Origin: Clostridiales bacterium Firm_09
GTDB taxonomy: Bacteria; Bacillota; Clostridia; Christensenellales; DTU072
Direction of reading: 5' to 3'
DNA: 64,000 nucleotides
Assembly: GCA_001604065.1 (NCBI GenBank)
Contig: LVAO01000006.1
Location: 186,001-250,000, forward strand
Each line of letters opens with the position of its first letter. The stretch's first letter is position 1. The notes beneath the pieces were generated by a model. That model was not told the origin of the DNA and ran no database searches. It was given only the letters and a program-made list of their open reading frames with translations. Made by a program: the position numbers and the translations under genes. Shown here piece by piece: positions 61,395 through 64,000 of the stretch.

Positions 61395-64000
61395 TTATCT
61401 TTTTGTGCGCCGTCTGAGTCCCAATCTGTCGCTTATCATATCCAGCGCGAATACGGCAATCACCAGAAGTATGACTACTCCGCCCAGAATTATGAATGTG
61501 TAATCGGGAGGATTGACAATCCCCACCATTGCACAATCCTCCATATCAAAGATCAGATTGTTGCCTTCTCTGCGGACATTTTGGGCAAGCCGCAGCATTC
61601 CGTCCTCCGATACAAGCACGACATAGAATTTTTTGGATTCTCTGAGCCTTGCGGGAATTTCTATATAGGCTTGTCCCGCCTCAAGAACGGCGTCCTCGCC
61701 GTCAATCGTATAATCGATGGCATACAGGCGGGATACCTGCACATTGCCCATCCTGTTGAGCGTCCTGAGGGTGTCAAGCTGACGGTTGAGATCTGTAAAC
61801 AACGATTTATTGGCATTTTTATTGAGCTCTTCGACCGTCAGAGCGGATTGGAAATCAAAACTGCCGAGTATGGTCAGCTTCTGAACTTCAGAAGACAGTA
61901 TTGTCTTGGTCACGGATTGCCTGCTCGTACGGTAAGTAATCTGATAGTTCTCCGAAACCGCACCGAACGGAGTAATTTCGTAATTGCCCGGTTCTGTATG
62001 GAATATCACGTCGGGTTTAACCAACAGGTTATCCGGACCTTCGCCGCGAACAAAGCCTTCGTATATGAAATTCTTGAGCGGCATCTGCGTTTCGCCCAAT
62101 TCAATATCTTCCAGATAAATAAGAAGCGGGGCCTTTTGTACCACAATGTTCAGAACAAGAGCGTCTGTTTCTGCGCTATTGTGATAGAACGTATAATTGG
62201 CGTTTTCTATTGACAGCGTGAAGGTGTATTCGCCCGCTTCAAGCATATGGTTCCTTTCTTGAAGTACATTCTGCCCGTCCACCTGTTTCAAAATGCTGTA
62301 AACAGCCTGCTCGCCAAGGACATCGCCTTCCAATACGTTGCCCAACGCATAATTGATGCGCTGCTCGCGTCCGGTATAAACAAAATCCAGCGTTGCAAAG
62401 ACCGGTTCTATGCGTCTTTTTTTAAGCTGAACCGTCAATTGTATCTCCACAGAGGCACAGTTGTTCTCAAGTCTGTCAACATTGTAATCGGCTGCCGGAG
62501 TAAACAATGCGCTGAATGTTGAACTTGCAGAAGAAGGTCTTGCAGTACTGTCCAGCCAGACAAGAGAGCCGGCAACCGTTCTTGTCTCGCCCGAAACGGT
62601 AACCCGCATCACGGCGGAAGGTGAAATTATGCCGATATTGTCCCCATACGCCACTTCCAATGCCGGCTGTGAAACAAGAACAGGCTTTGCTTTATTGATG
62701 GTCAGCGTACCTTGCTGGAAGGATAGCTTGTAATCCGCCGTCAGCAGAATATTGGACTCGAAATAATAATAAACTCCGTAATTGTTGGAAAAAGCATAGT
62801 ATGCCTTTTCGCCGGCCTGTCTTATAAGAAGGGGTTTTGTGCTGTCCTTCGGCCTGACGACATCTTCCTGATTGTCCCACGGAGCCAGTCCCGCTACGTT
62901 GTAAATAGATCGGGTATCCGGATCCGGCTGCCCGAATATTTTTGTTTGGGAAACAACGCTGATGGTCAACGTCTTTTGAAGAATACGATATTCGCCGGTA
63001 GAAAATTCTATATCATAATTGGTATTTAAAGCCATCACTTCGGAGGGATTGACGCAGAAGATCGGATAATAATTTGTGCCGTAGCGGACATGGATACCTT
63101 CTTCACGCGCCAGGACAACACCCGTCAGCGCCACAGGAAGCGGTGTATTGCCTTCGTAGACAGAATAGGTAAGCACAAGATCCGAAGGCAGATTGCCGGC
63201 TGATCTGCCATAAGTCTGTTCTTTGTTGTCGGGGACCAGTCGGACCGCTCTTTTTGTAACTGTCAGAATCGGATCCGGATTGATCAGAGAATAATCAAAA
63301 ACATAGCCTTCGGACGTTGCATCTGTCCCGATGTGAAGCGTATATTGTCCGACATTGTATTTTTTATATGGATTGAGCGTTTCGTCGACATTTATGCCGG
63401 TGATTCTGATTGTGGGAGGCACAAAAGCATCCGGTACGCTTTTGCCGACATCCCTTGCGGCCCAGCCGGAAAACACATACAGGATATCATTGAGAACATT
63501 TCCGTAAATCTTTGTGATATCCGGCACATCAATGGTGAGGACAGCTTTTTCTACCTTCACATGGCAATTAGGTGTGACAACGGGATAATAATTATCGTCA
63601 CCGGCTTTTGATGCCGAAAGATAGATGTCCCCGCCCCCCGTAAATTCCAGTTTGTTGCCATCCACAATGACCGCATTGCCCGAAAGAACCGAAAAAACCT
63701 CCTGACCGGATGCATTGACGGGAACGTTGGCAAGCGAAAGCGTACGCGGCGCATCACCATAAACAAAAGGACCGGTGAGAGCGGATATCGTCACTCCCGT
63801 CTGCATGGCCTTTGACATTGTCAAAGAAAATGTGCGTGTGCTCTCGCTCGCATAATAGTTTCCTCCCTGCGGGAGCGTAACCAGCACCGTATAATTGCCG
63901 GCATTGACAAGTTCCCCCGGTCGGGAATCACTGCCGGAACCCGGAATAAGCGTATAGGTAAAGCAGTCGTAAGCGACTTCGCGCTGAATACCCAGATAAT
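61395..64000 (-). CDS. MBG-repeat surface protein, C-terminal part, membrane anchored (partial)
   Basis: The frame is open from the right edge to a stop at 61395; about 868 residues are visible and the N-terminus is outside. At least seven MBG-type repeats are present (KIYGNVLNDILYVFSG, KIFGQPDPDTRSIYN, VAYGDNIGIISPS, FVYTGREQRINYAL). A region of about 160 residues follows, and the end is a membrane helix (YTFIILGGVVILLVIAVFAL) and a basic tail RLGLRRRTKR. So this one is anchored by its C-terminus, unlike the two lipoproteins. It lies 67 bases before citrate synthase without a terminator, so it may head that operon. An internal GTG at 63887 is not a likely start. Confidence 0.9.
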   Translation of the reverse strand, partial: YLGIQREVAYDCFTYTLIPGSGSDSRPGELVNAGNYTVLVTLPQGGNYYASESTRTFSLTMSKAMQTGVTISALTGPFVYGDAPRTLSLANVPVNASGQEVFSVLSGNAVIVDGNKLEFTGGGDIYLSASKAGDDNYYPVVTPNCHVKVEKAVLTIDVPDITKIYGNVLNDILYVFSGWAARDVGKSVPDAFVPPTIRITGINVDETLNPYKKYNVGQYTLHIGTDATSEGYVFDYSLINPDPILTVTKRAVRLVPDNKEQTYGRSAGNLPSDLVLTYSVYEGNTPLPVALTGVVLAREEGIHVRYGTNYYPIFCVNPSEVMALNTNYDIEFSTGEYRILQKTLTISVVSQTKIFGQPDPDTRSIYNVAGLAPWDNQEDVVRPKDSTKPLLIRQAGEKAYYAFSNNYGVYYYFESNILLTADYKLSFQQGTLTINKAKPVLVSQPALEVAYGDNIGIISPSAVMRVTVSGETRTVAGSLVWLDSTARPSSASSTFSALFTPAADYNVDRLENNCASVEIQLTVQLKKRRIEPVFATLDFVYTGREQRINYALGNVLEGDVLGEQAVYSILKQVDGQNVLQERNHMLEAGEYTFTLSIENANYTFYHNSAETDALVLNIVVQKAPLLIYLEDIELGETQMPLKNFIYEGFVRGEGPDNLLVKPDVIFHTEPGNYEITPFGAVSENYQITYRTSRQSVTKTILSSEVQKLTILGSFDFQSALTVEELNKNANKSLFTDLNRQLDTLRTLNRMGNVQVSRLYAIDYTIDGEDAVLEAGQAYIEIPARLRESKKFYVVLVSEDGMLRLAQNVRREGNNLIFDMEDCAMVGIVNPPDYTFIILGGVVILLVIAVFALDMISDRLGLRRRTKR

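Noticed and set aside
29998-64000. CRISPR array or tandem DNA repeat in the giant genes
   Set aside because: The repeats are at protein level only; the DNA copies are strongly diverged and in frame, with no constant repeat and spacer pattern.

Overview
The window looks like chromosomal DNA of a low-to-mid G+C Bacillota, class Clostridia. Evidence is the S10 ribosomal operon, the yqfC-yqfD-pgpH-ybeY-era-yqzL-recO block typical of spore-forming Firmicutes, HPr kinase, pyruvate phosphate dikinase, strong AGGAGG ribosome binding sites and tRNA genes with an encoded CCA. The fused YbeY-Era gene and the giant Big_3/MBG-repeat surface proteins suggest an uncultured gut lineage (Christensenellales-like). 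That placement is inference.

Region 1 (1-2770) is the start of the S10 operon on the minus strand: rpsJ, rplC, rplD, rplW and partial rplB, behind a sigma-A-type promoter and a structured leader. Region 2 (3196-12356) is carbon metabolism: uronate isomerase uxaC with an alpha/beta hydrolase and a YhhN-type membrane protein, a GPH sugar symporter, tRNA-Arg(CCT), an aldo/keto reductase and ppdK. Region 3 (12557-17868) is the ribosome-maturation and sporulation block on the minus strand, with ybeY and era fused, phoH missing and pgpH lacking its extracellular domain. Region 4 (17953-29797) holds pepF, an unknown exported protein, dnaB, ligD, the uvrC-HAD-hprK operon, a MATE exporter and tRNA-Glu(CTC).

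Region 5 (29949-64000) is accessory and almost all on the minus strand. It holds three very large repeat proteins. The first is a 3710-residue lipoprotein with Big_3, MBG and lectin-like modules. The second is a 1401-residue lipoprotein that begins a sugar operon. The third is the C-terminal end of a membrane-anchored MBG protein that runs off the right edge. The sugar operon behind the second lipoprotein encodes a class III aminotransferase, an FGGY kinase, a class II aldolase-like protein without its catalytic residues, an intact class II aldolase and a GPH symporter. Behind the third giant protein is an eight-gene set: citrate synthase, GH20 hexosaminidase, hotdog thioesterase, a split CehA/McbA-type PHP hydrolase (two genes), GDPD phosphodiesterase, Gfo/Idh/MocA oxidoreductase and an (alpha/alpha)6 glycosidase. 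None of these catabolic enzymes has a visible signal peptide. A Y1-transposase/RAYT-like gene that has lost its HUH motif sits between the first giant lipoprotein and the sugar operon.

The simplest reading of region 5 is that long surface stalks bind a complex glycan or glycoconjugate outside the cell, and that the neighbouring intracellular enzymes process imported fragments. The substrates cannot be read from the sequence. The best candidates for something undescribed are the aminotransferase/kinase/paired-aldolase operon with its dead aldolase, the glycosidase/phosphodiesterase operon, and their repeated linkage to giant Big_3/MBG stalks.
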